Program-made: the position numbers and the translations under genes | DNA from: Pseudopontixanthobacter vadosimaris | GTDB taxonomy: Bacteria; Pseudomonadota; Alphaproteobacteria; Sphingomonadales; Sphingomonadaceae | DNA length: 64,000 nt | Assembly: GCF_012979275.1 (NCBI RefSeq) | Contig: NZ_JABASZ010000040.1 | Span: 62,001-126,000 of the forward strand | Direction of reading: 5' to 3' | In this document: positions 8,978 through 17,926 of the stretch, piece after piece | Layout: the number at the start of each line of letters is the position of its first letter | Numbering within the stretch: position 1 is the stretch's first letter | The notes under the pieces: model-generated | Told to the model about the DNA's origin: nothing | The model's database searches: none | The model's input: the letters and a program-made list of their open reading frames with translations, nothing else

Positions 8978-11440
8978 GTGCCTCTTTTTGCCTTACGCGG
9001 CCGGCCTCTCGGCCTCAGTCTCGTCGCTCTCCTGCTCACGACCTCCGCCCCGGTAATGGCGCAGGTCACCGAAGTGCCGGTCGAACCGGCTGACCAAGCG
9101 GGTGCGAGCAACGAGATCGTGGTGACCGCAAGTCGCATTCGCGGTTCGCTGGATGTGGATCAACCTCCCGTGGCCGAATTCGACGAAGCCGATATTGCCG
9201 CCTATGGCGCGGGATCGATCGACGAATTGCTGGAGGCGATTTCACCGCAGACGGGGTCCGGCCGCGGCCGCGGCGATGGCGGGCGGCCGATTATCCTGGT
9301 CAATGGCCAGCGTATCTCCAGCTTCCGCGAATTGCGTTCCTATCCGCCCGAGGCAATCCGCAAGGTCGAGGTGTTCCCCGAAGAAGTGGCGCTCCGCTAC
9401 GGCTTTGCGCCTGACAGACGTGTCGTGAACATCATCCTGAAGGACAATTTCCAGAGCCGCGAAGTGGAAGTGGAATATGGCCGGCCGACCACGGGCGGCT
9501 ATTCCGCCAGCGAGGTGGAACTGACCTATCTGCGGATCGACGGACCGGATCGCCTGAACGTCAATCTCGAACTTGGCGACACCAGCCTGCTGACAGAGGC
9601 GGAGCGCGGCATCCTGCAGAATGCAGGCAGCGTGTCCTCCGTCGCGGGCGACCCGGACCCGGCGCGGTTTCGCAGCCTGGTGTCGGATGATGCGAATATC
9701 GAACTTGGCGCCACCTGGACGCGCGGGCTGGGCGAAAACGAAGGCTCGATCGCGGTGAACGGCAATTTCGAGCGGATTGACGGGCTTGCCCTGTCCGGTC
9801 TCGAAACGGTGCTGCTGACGGACAATGCCGGAATCTCGGCCTTGCGCGTGCTGGATGCAAATCCGCTGCTGCGCGATACGCGAAGCACCACCATCGCGCT
9901 GGGCACCACATTGAACAAGCCGGTCGGCGATTTCGGACTGACCGCGACCGCCAACGCCAGCCATGGCGAGGCCCGGAGCCTGATCGACCGCCGCCGTGAT
10001 CTCTCCGCGCTTCAGGATCTGGTCGACGGCGGCGAATTGACGGCAGGTGGCCCGCTGCCCATCATCGCGGATGCAGGCACCGACCGGGCCGAAACCGACA
10101 CGGACAATGCGTCCGCACTCGTCACCCTGCGCGGAAATCCTCTGCTTCTTCCGGGCGGCGAACTGGCGCTCACCGTGGATGCCGGGGTGGATTACCAGGC
10201 GATCGAGAGCAGCGACAGCCGCACCGTCGGTGGCCGCGCCGATCTGTCGCGCACCGATCTGTCCGCAGGCGTCAATGTGGGCGTGCCGATTTCCAGCCGC
10301 CGCGAGGATTTCCTGAGCGCCATAGGCGACCTGACGCTCAATCTGAATGCCGGTATCAACCATCTTTCCGACTTCGGCACCCTCTATGATTACACCGCCG
10401 GTCTGAACTGGGATCCGAGCGAAAGCCTGTCGCTCCAGGCGAGCTACATCGTGCGCGAGGCAGCGCCGGGGCTGACCAGCCTCGGCTCGCCCACAATCGT
10501 CACCTTCAATGTGCCGACATTCGATTTTGCATCCGGCGAGACGGTGCTCGCCAGCATCACCACGGGCGGCAATCCCCTCCTGCTGGCCGAGACGCAGCGC
10601 GATCTGAAACTGTCCGCCAATTACGATGTGGATTTCCTGCAGCGCAGCAACATCGTCGTGGAATATTTCCGCAACCGTTCCGATGACGTGACTGCCAATT
10701 TCCCGCTGCTGACCCCTGCCATCGAGGCTGCTTTCCCCGGTCGGGTGACGCGCGGTGCAAGTGGCACTCTGGTCGCCATCGACAGCCGGCCGATCACCTT
10801 TGCCGAACAGCGCAGCGACCGGCTGCGCTACGGCGTCAATGTTTTCGGACGCATCGGCAAGGAACCGGAACGCGAGGAGGGCACCCAGGGCGGACGCGGG
10901 GGTCGCGGCGCCGGCGGCGGGCCGGGAATGATGTTCGGCAGAGGCGCCGACCGGCAGGGGCGCTTCAACATTGCGGCCTATCACACCATCCAGTTCAGCA
11001 ACGAGGTTCTGATCGCCGAGGGCGGACCGCTACTCGACCTGCTCGAAGGCGATGCCATCTCCGGCGGCGGCGAGCTTCGTCATGCGTTCGAGATCGAAGG
11101 CGGCGGTTTCTATCGGGGGCTGGGGGCACGGGCCAGCCTGAACTACGCATCCGCCACGCAGGTGAACGGCAGCGGCCTTCCCGGGTCGACCGACCTGTTC
11201 TTCGGCGATCTTGCTACATTCGACCTGCGCCTGTTCATGAATGTGGAGGAACAGGAGTGGCTCGTCGGGAGCGATCCCGGCATCTTCAAGGGCGTCCGCC
11301 TGTCGCTGCGGGTCGATAATCTGTTCGATGCACGGCAAAGCATCGTCGACAGCACCGACACCGTGCCGCTGCGTTATCAACCCTTCCTGGTGGACCCGAT
11401 CGGTCGGTTCATCGAGATCGAGGCGCGCAAGATTTTCTAG
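8978..11440 (+). CDS. TonB-dependent receptor with glycine-rich insert
   Basis: The 820-residue product starts at the GTG at 8978, with AAGGA six bases upstream; a signal peptide ends near PVMA-Q (residue 28). A TonB box-like EIVVTASR is followed by a plug domain containing [24 protein letters not shown], and VNIILK. The beta-barrel ends in [10 protein letters not shown] with a terminal phenylalanine typical of outer-membrane proteins. The plug begins with a Gly/Arg-rich stretch, and near 10861-10965 an extended Gly/Arg-rich loop carries short GGRG repeats. This plug type, centred on pentapeptides around ILVNGQR, is widespread in Sphingomonadales; its substrates are poorly known. No dedicated partner gene is adjacent. 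The stop shares the four bases CTAG with the convergent flavoprotein gene. Confidence 0.9.
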   Translation: MPLFALRGRPLGLSLVALLLTTSAPVMAQVTEVPVEPADQAGASNEIVVTASRIRGSLDVDQPPVAEFDEADIAAYGAGSIDELLEAISPQTGSGRGRGDGGRPIILVNGQRISSFRELRSYPPEAIRKVEVFPEEVALRYGFAPDRRVVNIILKDNFQSREVEVEYGRPTTGGYSASEVELTYLRIDGPDRLNVNLELGDTSLLTEAERGILQNAGSVSSVAGDPDPARFRSLVSDDANIELGATWTRGLGENEGSIAVNGNFERIDGLALSGLETVLLTDNAGISALRVLDANPLLRDTRSTTIALGTTLNKPVGDFGLTATANASHGEARSLIDRRRDLSALQDLVDGGELTAGGPLPIIADAGTDRAETDTDNASALVTLRGNPLLLPGGELALTVDAGVDYQAIESSDSRTVGGRADLSRTDLSAGVNVGVPISSRREDFLSAIGDLTLNLNAGINHLSDFGTLYDYTAGLNWDPSESLSLQASYIVREAAPGLTSLGSPTIVTFNVPTFDFASGETVLASITTGGNPLLLAETQRDLKLSANYDVDFLQRSNIVVEYFRNRSDDVTANFPLLTPAIEAAFPGRVTRGASGTLVAIDSRPITFAEQRSDRLRYGVNVFGRIGKEPEREEGTQGGRGGRGAGGGPGMMFGRGADRQGRFNIAAYHTIQFSNEVLIAEGGPLLDLLEGDAISGGGELRHAFEIEGGGFYRGLGARASLNYASATQVNGSGLPGSTDLFFGDLATFDLRLFMNVEEQEWLVGSDPGIFKGVRLSLRVDNLFDARQSIVDSTDTVPLRYQPFLVDPIGRFIEIEARKIF

Positions 11441-12666
11441 GTGGCGATGGGATCGGGCGCGGGTGGGTTTGCCTTTTCGCCCGCCTTTTCGGCCATGGCG
11501 CGGGCGGCAGCCACGCCGCTCGCCCAGGCCCACTGGAAATTATAGCCGCCCAGCCAGCCGGTCACGTCCACCGCTTCGCCGATGCAATAGAGGCCGGGTT
11601 GCTTCTTCGTTTCCATGGTGCGCGACGACAGTTCGGCGGTAGAGATGCCGCCCGCGGTCACCTCGGCCTTCGCATAGCCTTCGGTGCCGTTCGGCGTGAA
11701 CCGCCAGTCGCGCAGCCGTGCCTCGGCATTTCGCAGCGCCTTGTCGGGGATGTTGCCGATATCGCCATCCAATTCCAGCCGCTCTGCCAGTGTCGCGGCC
11801 AGTCGTTCCGCCAGCACGCTGCGCAGGATGCTCTTGATGCCGGAACGGGGCTGGGCGCGTTTCGCCTCGACCAGCCAGCCGTCCGTATGATCGGGAAGGA
11901 AATCGATCCCGACCGGCTCGCCATGCTTCCAGTAGGATGAGATCTGCAGGATCGACGGGCCGGACAGTCCGCGATGGGTGAACAGCGCAGCTTCGCGGAA
12001 CCGCGTCTTGCCGCTGCGGGCGGTTACATCGGCCGATACGCCGGAAAGATCGCGGAACAGCACGTCCTCGCCCCCCAGCGTGAGGGGGACGAGAGCGGGG
12101 CGCGGCTCCACCACTTTCAGCCCGAACTGGCGCGCGAGCGAATAGGCGAAGTCGCTGGCTCCCATCCTGGGAATGGAAGGGCCGCCGGTCGCAATCACCA
12201 GGTTGCGCGCGCTGTATTCGGCATCGTCCGTCACCACCGCGAAGCCCGCGCCATGCCGGCCGGCCTCGACGATCTTCTGACCGGTCAGGACAGTCACGTC
12301 GCCTTTCGCACATTCGGCCAGCAGCATGTCGACGATCTGGCTGGCAGAGCCATCGCAGAACAATTGGCCCAGCGTCTTCTCGTGCCAGGCGATGGTGTAC
12401 CGCTCCACCAGATCGAGAAAATCCCGTGCCGTGTAGCGGCTGAGAGCGGATTTGGCGAAATGCGGATTGGCCGAAAGGAAGCGTTCGGGTGCGATCTGCA
12501 GATTGGTGAAATTGCAGCGGCCGCCACCGGAAATCAGGATCTTGCGCCCGACCTTTTCCGAGCGTTCCAGCACCAGCACGCGAAGGCCGTGCTGCCCGGC
12601 AATGGCGGCGCACATCAGCCCCGCCGCACCTCCGCCCAGGACGATCGCATCGAATTCGCGGTTCAT
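11437..12666 (-). CDS. HI0933/BaiN-type NAD(P)/FAD-dependent oxidoreductase
   Basis: The 409-residue protein has an N-terminal FAD-binding Rossmann motif LGGGAAGLMCA (residues 10-20), then the family hallmark GRKILISGGGRCNFTN (40-55), and a C-terminal FAD segment GEAVDVTGWLGGYNFQWA. This is the HI0933-like flavoprotein family, whose founding structure binds FAD; some members (BaiN) act in bile-acid metabolism, but most, including alphaproteobacterial ones, have no proven substrate. The ATG at 12666 starts directly at the Rossmann strand; the upstream extension is low-similarity. It is convergent with the receptor gene (overlapping stops) and divergent from uvrC with about 110 bases between. 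Confidence 0.9.
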   Translation of the reverse strand: MNREFDAIVLGGGAAGLMCAAIAGQHGLRVLVLERSEKVGRKILISGGGRCNFTNLQIAPERFLSANPHFAKSALSRYTARDFLDLVERYTIAWHEKTLGQLFCDGSASQIVDMLLAECAKGDVTVLTGQKIVEAGRHGAGFAVVTDDAEYSARNLVIATGGPSIPRMGASDFAYSLARQFGLKVVEPRPALVPLTLGGEDVLFRDLSGVSADVTARSGKTRFREAALFTHRGLSGPSILQISSYWKHGEPVGIDFLPDHTDGWLVEAKRAQPRSGIKSILRSVLAERLAATLAERLELDGDIGNIPDKALRNAEARLRDWRFTPNGTEGYAKAEVTAGGISTAELSSRTMETKKQPGLYCIGEAVDVTGWLGGYNFQWAWASGVAAARAMAEKAGEKANPPAPDPIAT

Positions 12667-12776
12667 GTTCGTTCCATCATCCTGTCGCCCATAGGCGGGT
12701 CCGGCCCGGGCGCAAGCCTTGCGCCCATGCACCCGGCCCGCTTTTCTTTCGCCGCATCAAGCCCTATCTGGCCGGC

Positions 12777-14756
12777 ATGGCGCAGACCCCCACGACCAAG
12801 GACCGCAGGACCGGCGGCAAGACGGGCGGACCAAGCGATTCCGCGCGCTTCAATGAAAATGCCGCCAGCAACACCGTGCGTGGCAGCGAGAGGCCCGACC
12901 TTCAGGCGGGCGTGGAGGCGATCCGCGAAACGGTGAAGGTGCTGAAACCGAAACCCGGTGTCTATCGCATGATCGATGCGCGCGGCGACGTCCTGTATGT
13001 CGGCAAGGCGCGGGCGCTGAAGAACCGTGTCGCCAACTACACCAACATCGCCAGCCTGACGAACCGGCTGCAGCGCATGGTCAGCCAGACCCGGCAGATG
13101 GAGATCATCACCACCAATTCGGAGGCCGAGGCGCTGCTGCTGGAAGCACAGCTGATCAAGCGGTATCGCCCGCCCTACAATGTGCTGCTGCGCGACGACA
13201 AGAGCTTCCCCTTCATCCTGCTGCGCGCCGATCACGATTATCCGCGCATCCAGAAACATCGCGGCGCGCGCCGGGCGAAAGGCCAGTATTTCGGCCCCTT
13301 CGCCAGTGCGGGATCGGTCAACACTACGATCAATGCGCTCCAGAAACTGTTCCTGCTGCGATCCTGCAACGACGGCTTCTTCAGCCGCCGCGACCGGCCC
13401 TGCATGCTGTATCAGATCAAGAGGTGCTCGGCCCCTTGTGTCGGGCGCATCGGCAAGGACGATTATGCCGATCTGGTCCGGCAGGCGAAGGAATTTCTCG
13501 GCGGAAAGTCCTCGGCCGTGCAGCAGGAAATCGAGAAGCAGATGGCGGAAGCCGCCGCCAATCTCGATTTCGAGAGCGCCGCCATGCTGCGGGACCGGTT
13601 GCGTGCGGCCACCTTCATTCAGGGCAGCCAGGCAATCAACGCAGCAGGTGTAGGCGATGCTGATATTTTCGCGCTCGCGGCCAAAGGCGGGCAGGTGGGC
13701 ATCCAGGCGTTCTTCGTGCGGGGCGGGCAGAACTGGGGCCACAGGGCCATTTTCCCCAGGCACACGGCCGATGTGCCGGAGGAGGAGATTCTCTCCGACG
13801 TTCTGGCGCAGTTCTACGAAGAGGTTCCGCCGCCGCGCAACATCCTGCTCGATCGCGAACTGCCGGACCGCGAATTGCTGGAGCAGGCCCTGTGCGAAAG
13901 CGCGGGTACGCGGGTGGAGATTTCCGTCCCGCAGCGCGGCGACCGGCGCAAGCTGATGCAGCAGGCCCAGCGCAATGCGACGGAAGCCCTCGACAGGCGG
14001 CTGGCGGAAACCGGCACGAAGGCGAAGATCCTGCGGGACGTGGCCGAATTCTTCGAGCTTCCGGAAGTACCGCAGCGCGTGGAAATCTACGATAACAGCC
14101 ACATCCAGGGCAGCAAGGCGGTCGGCGCGATGGTGGTTGCCGGGCCGGAAGGCTTCATCAAGAACCAGTATCGCAAGTTCAACATCCGCTCCGCGCAGAC
14201 GAATGACGATTTCGGCATGATGCGCGAGGTGATGGAACGGCGGTTCAGCCGCGCGATGAAGGACGATCCCGACCGCGAGCAGAGCGTCGACGGAGTGACC
14301 GTATGGCCCGACCTGGTGCTGATCGATGGCGGCAAGGGACAGATGAGCACGGTGCGCGATACGCTGTCCGAACTCGGCATAGAAGACGTGCCGCTGATCG
14401 CCATTGCCAAGGGGCCGGACCATGGGCGCGAGGGCCGCGAAGTGTTCCATTTCCCCGACGGACGCGAGAAGACGCTGCCGACCAATTCGCCGGTGCTGTT
14501 CCAGCTTCAGCGCTGGCGGGACGAGGTGCACCGCTTTGCCATCGGCGCGCACCGGGCAAAGCGAAGCCGCGCGATCAGCGCCAGCCCGCTGGACGAGATC
14601 CCCGGCATCGGCCCGGCACGCAAACGTGCGCTGCTGCTGCATTTCGGCACGGCGGGTAAGGTTCGGGCGGCGTCATTGCAGGATCTGCAGCGCGCGCCCG
14701 GCGTCAGCATTTCGGTCGCGCAGGCGATCTACGACTTCTACCACCCCAACGGGTAG
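12777..14756 (+). CDS. uvrC: Excinuclease ABC subunit C
   Basis: UvrC makes both incisions around a DNA lesion in nucleotide excision repair together with UvrA and UvrB. The 659-residue product has a GIY-YIG nuclease domain (PGVYRMIDARGDVLYVGKA, about 60-78), a central UVR motif that contacts UvrB (residues about 247-280), an RNase H-like endonuclease domain with EIYDNSHIQGS and LVLIDGGKGQ, and a C-terminal double helix-hairpin-helix (IPGIGPARKRALLLHF). A Lys/Arg/Gly-rich leader of about 45 residues precedes the GIY-YIG domain; the ATG at 12777 is the first possible and is retained. It stands alone between a divergent flavoprotein and a convergent thioesterase. Confidence 0.98.
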   Translation: MAQTPTTKDRRTGGKTGGPSDSARFNENAASNTVRGSERPDLQAGVEAIRETVKVLKPKPGVYRMIDARGDVLYVGKARALKNRVANYTNIASLTNRLQRMVSQTRQMEIITTNSEAEALLLEAQLIKRYRPPYNVLLRDDKSFPFILLRADHDYPRIQKHRGARRAKGQYFGPFASAGSVNTTINALQKLFLLRSCNDGFFSRRDRPCMLYQIKRCSAPCVGRIGKDDYADLVRQAKEFLGGKSSAVQQEIEKQMAEAAANLDFESAAMLRDRLRAATFIQGSQAINAAGVGDADIFALAAKGGQVGIQAFFVRGGQNWGHRAIFPRHTADVPEEEILSDVLAQFYEEVPPPRNILLDRELPDRELLEQALCESAGTRVEISVPQRGDRRKLMQQAQRNATEALDRRLAETGTKAKILRDVAEFFELPEVPQRVEIYDNSHIQGSKAVGAMVVAGPEGFIKNQYRKFNIRSAQTNDDFGMMREVMERRFSRAMKDDPDREQSVDGVTVWPDLVLIDGGKGQMSTVRDTLSELGIEDVPLIAIAKGPDHGREGREVFHFPDGREKTLPTNSPVLFQLQRWRDEVHRFAIGAHRAKRSRAISASPLDEIPGIGPARKRALLLHFGTAGKVRAASLQDLQRAPGVSISVAQAIYDFYHPNG

Positions 14757-14783
14757 GGTGCGGCAGGAGCATGTCGTGGGGCG

Positions 14784-15665
14784 TCAGCTGCGTTTCCGTA
14801 CGACCCCTTCCTGCGCCACGCTGGCGACCAGCCTGCCATCGGCGGAAAATATTCGCCCGCGATTGAAGCCGCGCCCTCCGGCGGTCCACGGGCTGTCGGT
14901 GGCGTAAAGCAGCCAATCATCGGCACGGAACGGCGCATGGAACCAGACCGCGTGATCCAGACTGGCGCCGACGATCTCGTTCCGCGCCCAGCTGAGGCCG
15001 TGCGGCAGCATCGACGTTCCCAGCAGCATCATGTCGCTGGCATAGGCCAGAACGGCGCGGTGGATGCGCGGATCGTCGGGCAGCGGCGCCACCGCCCGCA
15101 TCCAGCTGTGCGAAAGGGGCGGGGCCGGCTTCTTATGACTCCAATGCGCCCCTTCGACCGATCGCATCTCGATCGGGCGGGGCTGCATGAAGATGGTGCG
15201 CGCCGGTTCCGGCATCGTGGCGGCCAGTGCCTCGCGTTCTTGCATCATCGGCGTCAGTTCATCAGGACCGGGAACGTCAGGCAGCGCATCGACCTGATGC
15301 TCCAGCCCTTCCTCGTGCCGCTGGAAGGATGCCGCCATGTTGAGAATGGGGCGGCCCTCCTGCGCGGCGACGATGCGCCGGTTGGAAAAGCTGCGCCCGT
15401 CGAATTGCCGGTCCACCGCGTAATCCACGGTATGATCTTCGCTGCCGCCGCGCAGGAAGTAAGCATGAAGCGAGTGAACCGCGCGATCGTCCTCGACGCT
15501 GCGTTCGGCGGCGACGAGCCCCTGCGCGATCACTTGCCCGCCGAAGACGCGTCCGACGCCGTCCTTCTTGCGCCGCCCCTCGTAGCGGTCCTCTCCGGTC
15601 GATGTGACGTCGAGAAGGGCCAGTAGGTCGGCGATCAATCGTTCGTTGGTGCTTTGGTCTGTCAT
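14784..15665 (-). CDS. tesB: Acyl-CoA thioesterase II
   Basis: This 293-residue double-hotdog thioesterase hydrolyses medium- and long-chain acyl-CoA to fatty acid and CoA. FGGQVIAQGL (residues 41-50) and LHAYFLRGG mark the N-terminal hotdog; the second hotdog has YASDMMLLGT with D211, ASLDHAVWFH with S235, and ASVAQEGVVR with Q285, which correspond to the D/T/Q catalytic set of E. coli TesB with Ser in place of Thr. The start ATG at 15665 begins the conserved fold; a longer upstream frame lies in the cupin gene. It is the third gene of an operon with the acyltransferase and JmjC-cupin genes, 31 bases after the latter. Its link to their chemistry is unproven. Confidence 0.93.
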   Translation of the reverse strand: MTDQSTNERLIADLLALLDVTSTGEDRYEGRRKKDGVGRVFGGQVIAQGLVAAERSVEDDRAVHSLHAYFLRGGSEDHTVDYAVDRQFDGRSFSNRRIVAAQEGRPILNMAASFQRHEEGLEHQVDALPDVPGPDELTPMMQEREALAATMPEPARTIFMQPRPIEMRSVEGAHWSHKKPAPPLSHSWMRAVAPLPDDPRIHRAVLAYASDMMLLGTSMLPHGLSWARNEIVGASLDHAVWFHAPFRADDWLLYATDSPWTAGGRGFNRGRIFSADGRLVASVAQEGVVRKRS

Positions 15666-15696
15666 CAGCGACCCATGCTGCGCTGCACCGGGCAGG

Positions 15697-16626
15697 TCAA
15701 TCCTGTGCGGCGCGGCTTTTCCGGGGCGAAAGCCTGCGGATCGCCCGACTTGCGAGCGCCTTGGCCCTGTTGCCGGCGGGCCATCTGCCCGGCGCGCGCG
15801 GAGTGAAACCCAGGCGCCGGAGCAGATGGTTGAAGGCTCGCGCATCCGCTTCGGCGAAGCTCCAGTCGCTGCGCCAGGTGATCGAGAGGGAGATCGAGCT
15901 GACCCGCCCGTTGCGGACGAAATGCGGCGCCATGACCGGCACGTAAACGGCTTGCCCCGCTTGCAACGCGAACTCCGTTCCTTCTGCCGCGAAGTCGTCG
16001 TTCCACCGCAATTCCCGCGCACCGCCGGTGTGATAGGCTTCGTAAACCGTATCGGGTGCGAAGCGCGGGTCGCCGGCGGGGAACTGGGTCATCACCTTGC
16101 TGCCGACCAGTTGCAGCAGGATGTTGTGTTCGGGATCGAAATGATAGGGCGTGACCGCATCGGGTGAAGAAATGAAGACATAGCCCTGCGGCCGCAGCAT
16201 TGCCCCCGTGCGCCTCTCGATGGCGGGTCGCAATTCTTCCAGCAGGGACAGCAGCAGGGAGCGATAGGCCGGCACCTGTTCGACATTCTTCAGCACGGCC
16301 CAGCTGTTGCTGGTAGCGATGTGGCGGATCGTCTCGGCGATGCCGAGGCCCGTCGCGCCCGGCTTCCCGTCGATGCCGATCGGCAGATCGCCGCAGTTAT
16401 ACTCCACCGACTGGTCGGGAAGACGGGTGGCGAGCGAGGCGAGCGAATCCAGCGTCAGCAGGTCGTGCTGTGCCAGGGTATGATCCAGGCGATGCGGCGT
16501 TTCCGGGTAATTGCGCGCGAAAACCTGCTGCGCCCTTGGAGGAAAGACAGGCTGCGGCCGCGCCGGGCCTGCACCGGGTCCAACGGGGAAGATCGCGCCA
16601 TGAGCAGCTTCCGTTCGCAGGTTCAC
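15697..16626 (-). CDS. Cupin-like (JmjC-fold) Fe(II)/2-oxoglutarate oxygenase-type protein
   Basis: The 309-residue product belongs to the cupin-8/JmjC fold. A metal triad is visible: H162 and D164 in TPYHFDPEHN, and H235 in PVMAPHFVRNG. Cupin-8 members are mostly hydroxylases of proteins, tRNA or small molecules, although this type is often annotated as a regulator. The N-terminus is Pro/Ala rich and not conserved. The start is a GTG at 16626 that overlaps the stop of the upstream acyltransferase by four bases (GTGA), so the two proteins are probably made together. No ATG lies at a better place. Substrate is unknown; a joint role with the acyltransferase is inference. A non-enzymatic role is possible but the complete metal triad argues for catalysis. 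Confidence 0.85.
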   Translation of the reverse strand: MNLRTEAAHGAIFPVGPGAGPARPQPVFPPRAQQVFARNYPETPHRLDHTLAQHDLLTLDSLASLATRLPDQSVEYNCGDLPIGIDGKPGATGLGIAETIRHIATSNSWAVLKNVEQVPAYRSLLLSLLEELRPAIERRTGAMLRPQGYVFISSPDAVTPYHFDPEHNILLQLVGSKVMTQFPAGDPRFAPDTVYEAYHTGGARELRWNDDFAAEGTEFALQAGQAVYVPVMAPHFVRNGRVSSISLSITWRSDWSFAEADARAFNHLLRRLGFTPRAPGRWPAGNRAKALASRAIRRLSPRKSRAAQD

Positions 16627-17792
16627 GGTTCCAGCCCCGTGATGGCACAGCCCGATTCCATTCGCAGCATGCCCCGGAACAGCGAGCGGCGCAGCTTGCC
16701 GCCGATGCCGACATTTACATCGACCATGCGCCTCTTTTCGCGCCAGATCCGCTCGATCATCGGGTGATTGGCTGCGGCGCAGCTGTCCGCCCACTGCATG
16801 TCCTGCCGTTTCAGCAGGTCCATATTCTCCATCTGCAACAACATGCCGGGGGAGAACCGGGCGAATTCTTCATCGAATGCGGTCTTGTAGCTGAAGACCC
16901 CCGGCGCGGCGATGAAATTGGCCAGCATGGCGACCGGCCTTCCGTCCAGTTCCAGCGAGAGCCGCTCCAGGCGGCCATATTCAGCGGCACCGGACAATGC
17001 ATGACGAAACAGATCGGCCGTATCGCTGCTGGACATCAGGGCCGAGCCTGCCGCCCCCTTCCAGCCTGCCTGTTCCAGTTGCAGGAACTGCGTGATCCAT
17101 CCGCCGAGGGCGCCTGAGTCCGACTGGCGGATGAAGCGCAGATTGCCGAGTTCCGACAGGCGCTTGCGCTGGCGCCGCAATTCCTTGCGCTTCTTGCCGC
17201 TCATCGCTGCCGCGACATAATCCCCGGGCGAATGACCGGACCGGAGCATGGCTCTTTCCTCGACCCGGACAATTCCCGCAACACGGCCCTCCTCGCGCAG
17301 CACCCGCTGCAGCGCGGCATAGCTTGGCCCGTCGGAGGGCAATTGCGGCAGATGAAGAAACAGCGCCGCCTGTGCGTTGCGGTCGGCCCAGTCCAGCAGC
17401 GCGCGCCAGAACCGTTGCGTCTGACCTGCAAGCGTGAGCGGCGAGCCGCAGAAGATATTGGGATGCATCCATGTCGCAAGATGCGGAACGGGGTAGCCGT
17501 AATAGATGGAACGGCGGCAGATCGGCAGTAATCCGTTCAGCCGCCGGGCATCGTTCCGGGCCTCCCGTCCGATGGCGAGATGAACCGCACTGCCGTGCGC
17601 GCACTGGCCGATCGAGGGCCGCAGATACCAATGTTCGAAAAAGGAATTCGGCTCGCAGCTTGCTTCGGCCAGCCTGTGCCAGTCACGAACATCGATCCGA
17701 TCTGACCCGCGCAACATGGCGAAGGCGTGGTCCGCCTGCGCTCCCCGGTCGGCCTCGCCAGTTTCCGTAGCCTGTAACGGCATGGTCGCCAT
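16623..17792 (-). CDS. GNAT/FemAB-like acyltransferase (BioF2/CelD type)
   Basis: The 389-residue product resembles the CelD/BcsL family of GNAT-fold acyltransferases. Visible features are the basic segment SGKKRKELRRQRKRLSELG near the middle, followed by the acyl-CoA-type fold with LERLSLELDGRPVAMLANF, KTAFDEEFARFSPGMLLQME, and a C-terminal basic stretch. Family members occur in polysaccharide, cellulose and capsule loci, but the acceptor is rarely known. No polysaccharide genes are near. The ATG at 17792 is used; a second in-frame ATG at 17783 is possible. It is the first gene of the acyltransferase-cupin-tesB operon and shares GTGA with the cupin gene. Confidence 0.8.
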   Translation of the reverse strand: MATMPLQATETGEADRGAQADHAFAMLRGSDRIDVRDWHRLAEASCEPNSFFEHWYLRPSIGQCAHGSAVHLAIGREARNDARRLNGLLPICRRSIYYGYPVPHLATWMHPNIFCGSPLTLAGQTQRFWRALLDWADRNAQAALFLHLPQLPSDGPSYAALQRVLREEGRVAGIVRVEERAMLRSGHSPGDYVAAAMSGKKRKELRRQRKRLSELGNLRFIRQSDSGALGGWITQFLQLEQAGWKGAAGSALMSSSDTADLFRHALSGAAEYGRLERLSLELDGRPVAMLANFIAAPGVFSYKTAFDEEFARFSPGMLLQMENMDLLKRQDMQWADSCAAANHPMIERIWREKRRMVDVNVGIGGKLRRSLFRGMLRMESGCAITGLEP

Positions 17793-17926
17793 TCGTCCTG
17801 TTGCCCCGATCTTCCGCTCGTCGTCCGCCCTGCCGCGTTATTAGCGGCAGAAGCGCTACGGAAGATTTAACGCCGGTGGGGCGTCTGCGGATGCAAAAGC
17901 GGGCCGCCTGGCGCCGGAATGCGGAT

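Noticed and set aside
9242-10984. 580-codon minus-strand frame opposite the second receptor
   Set aside because: Shadow frame, low complexity, no family sequence.
12663-14642. 659-codon minus-strand frame opposite uvrC
   Set aside because: uvrC is unambiguous; this frame is a codon-bias shadow.
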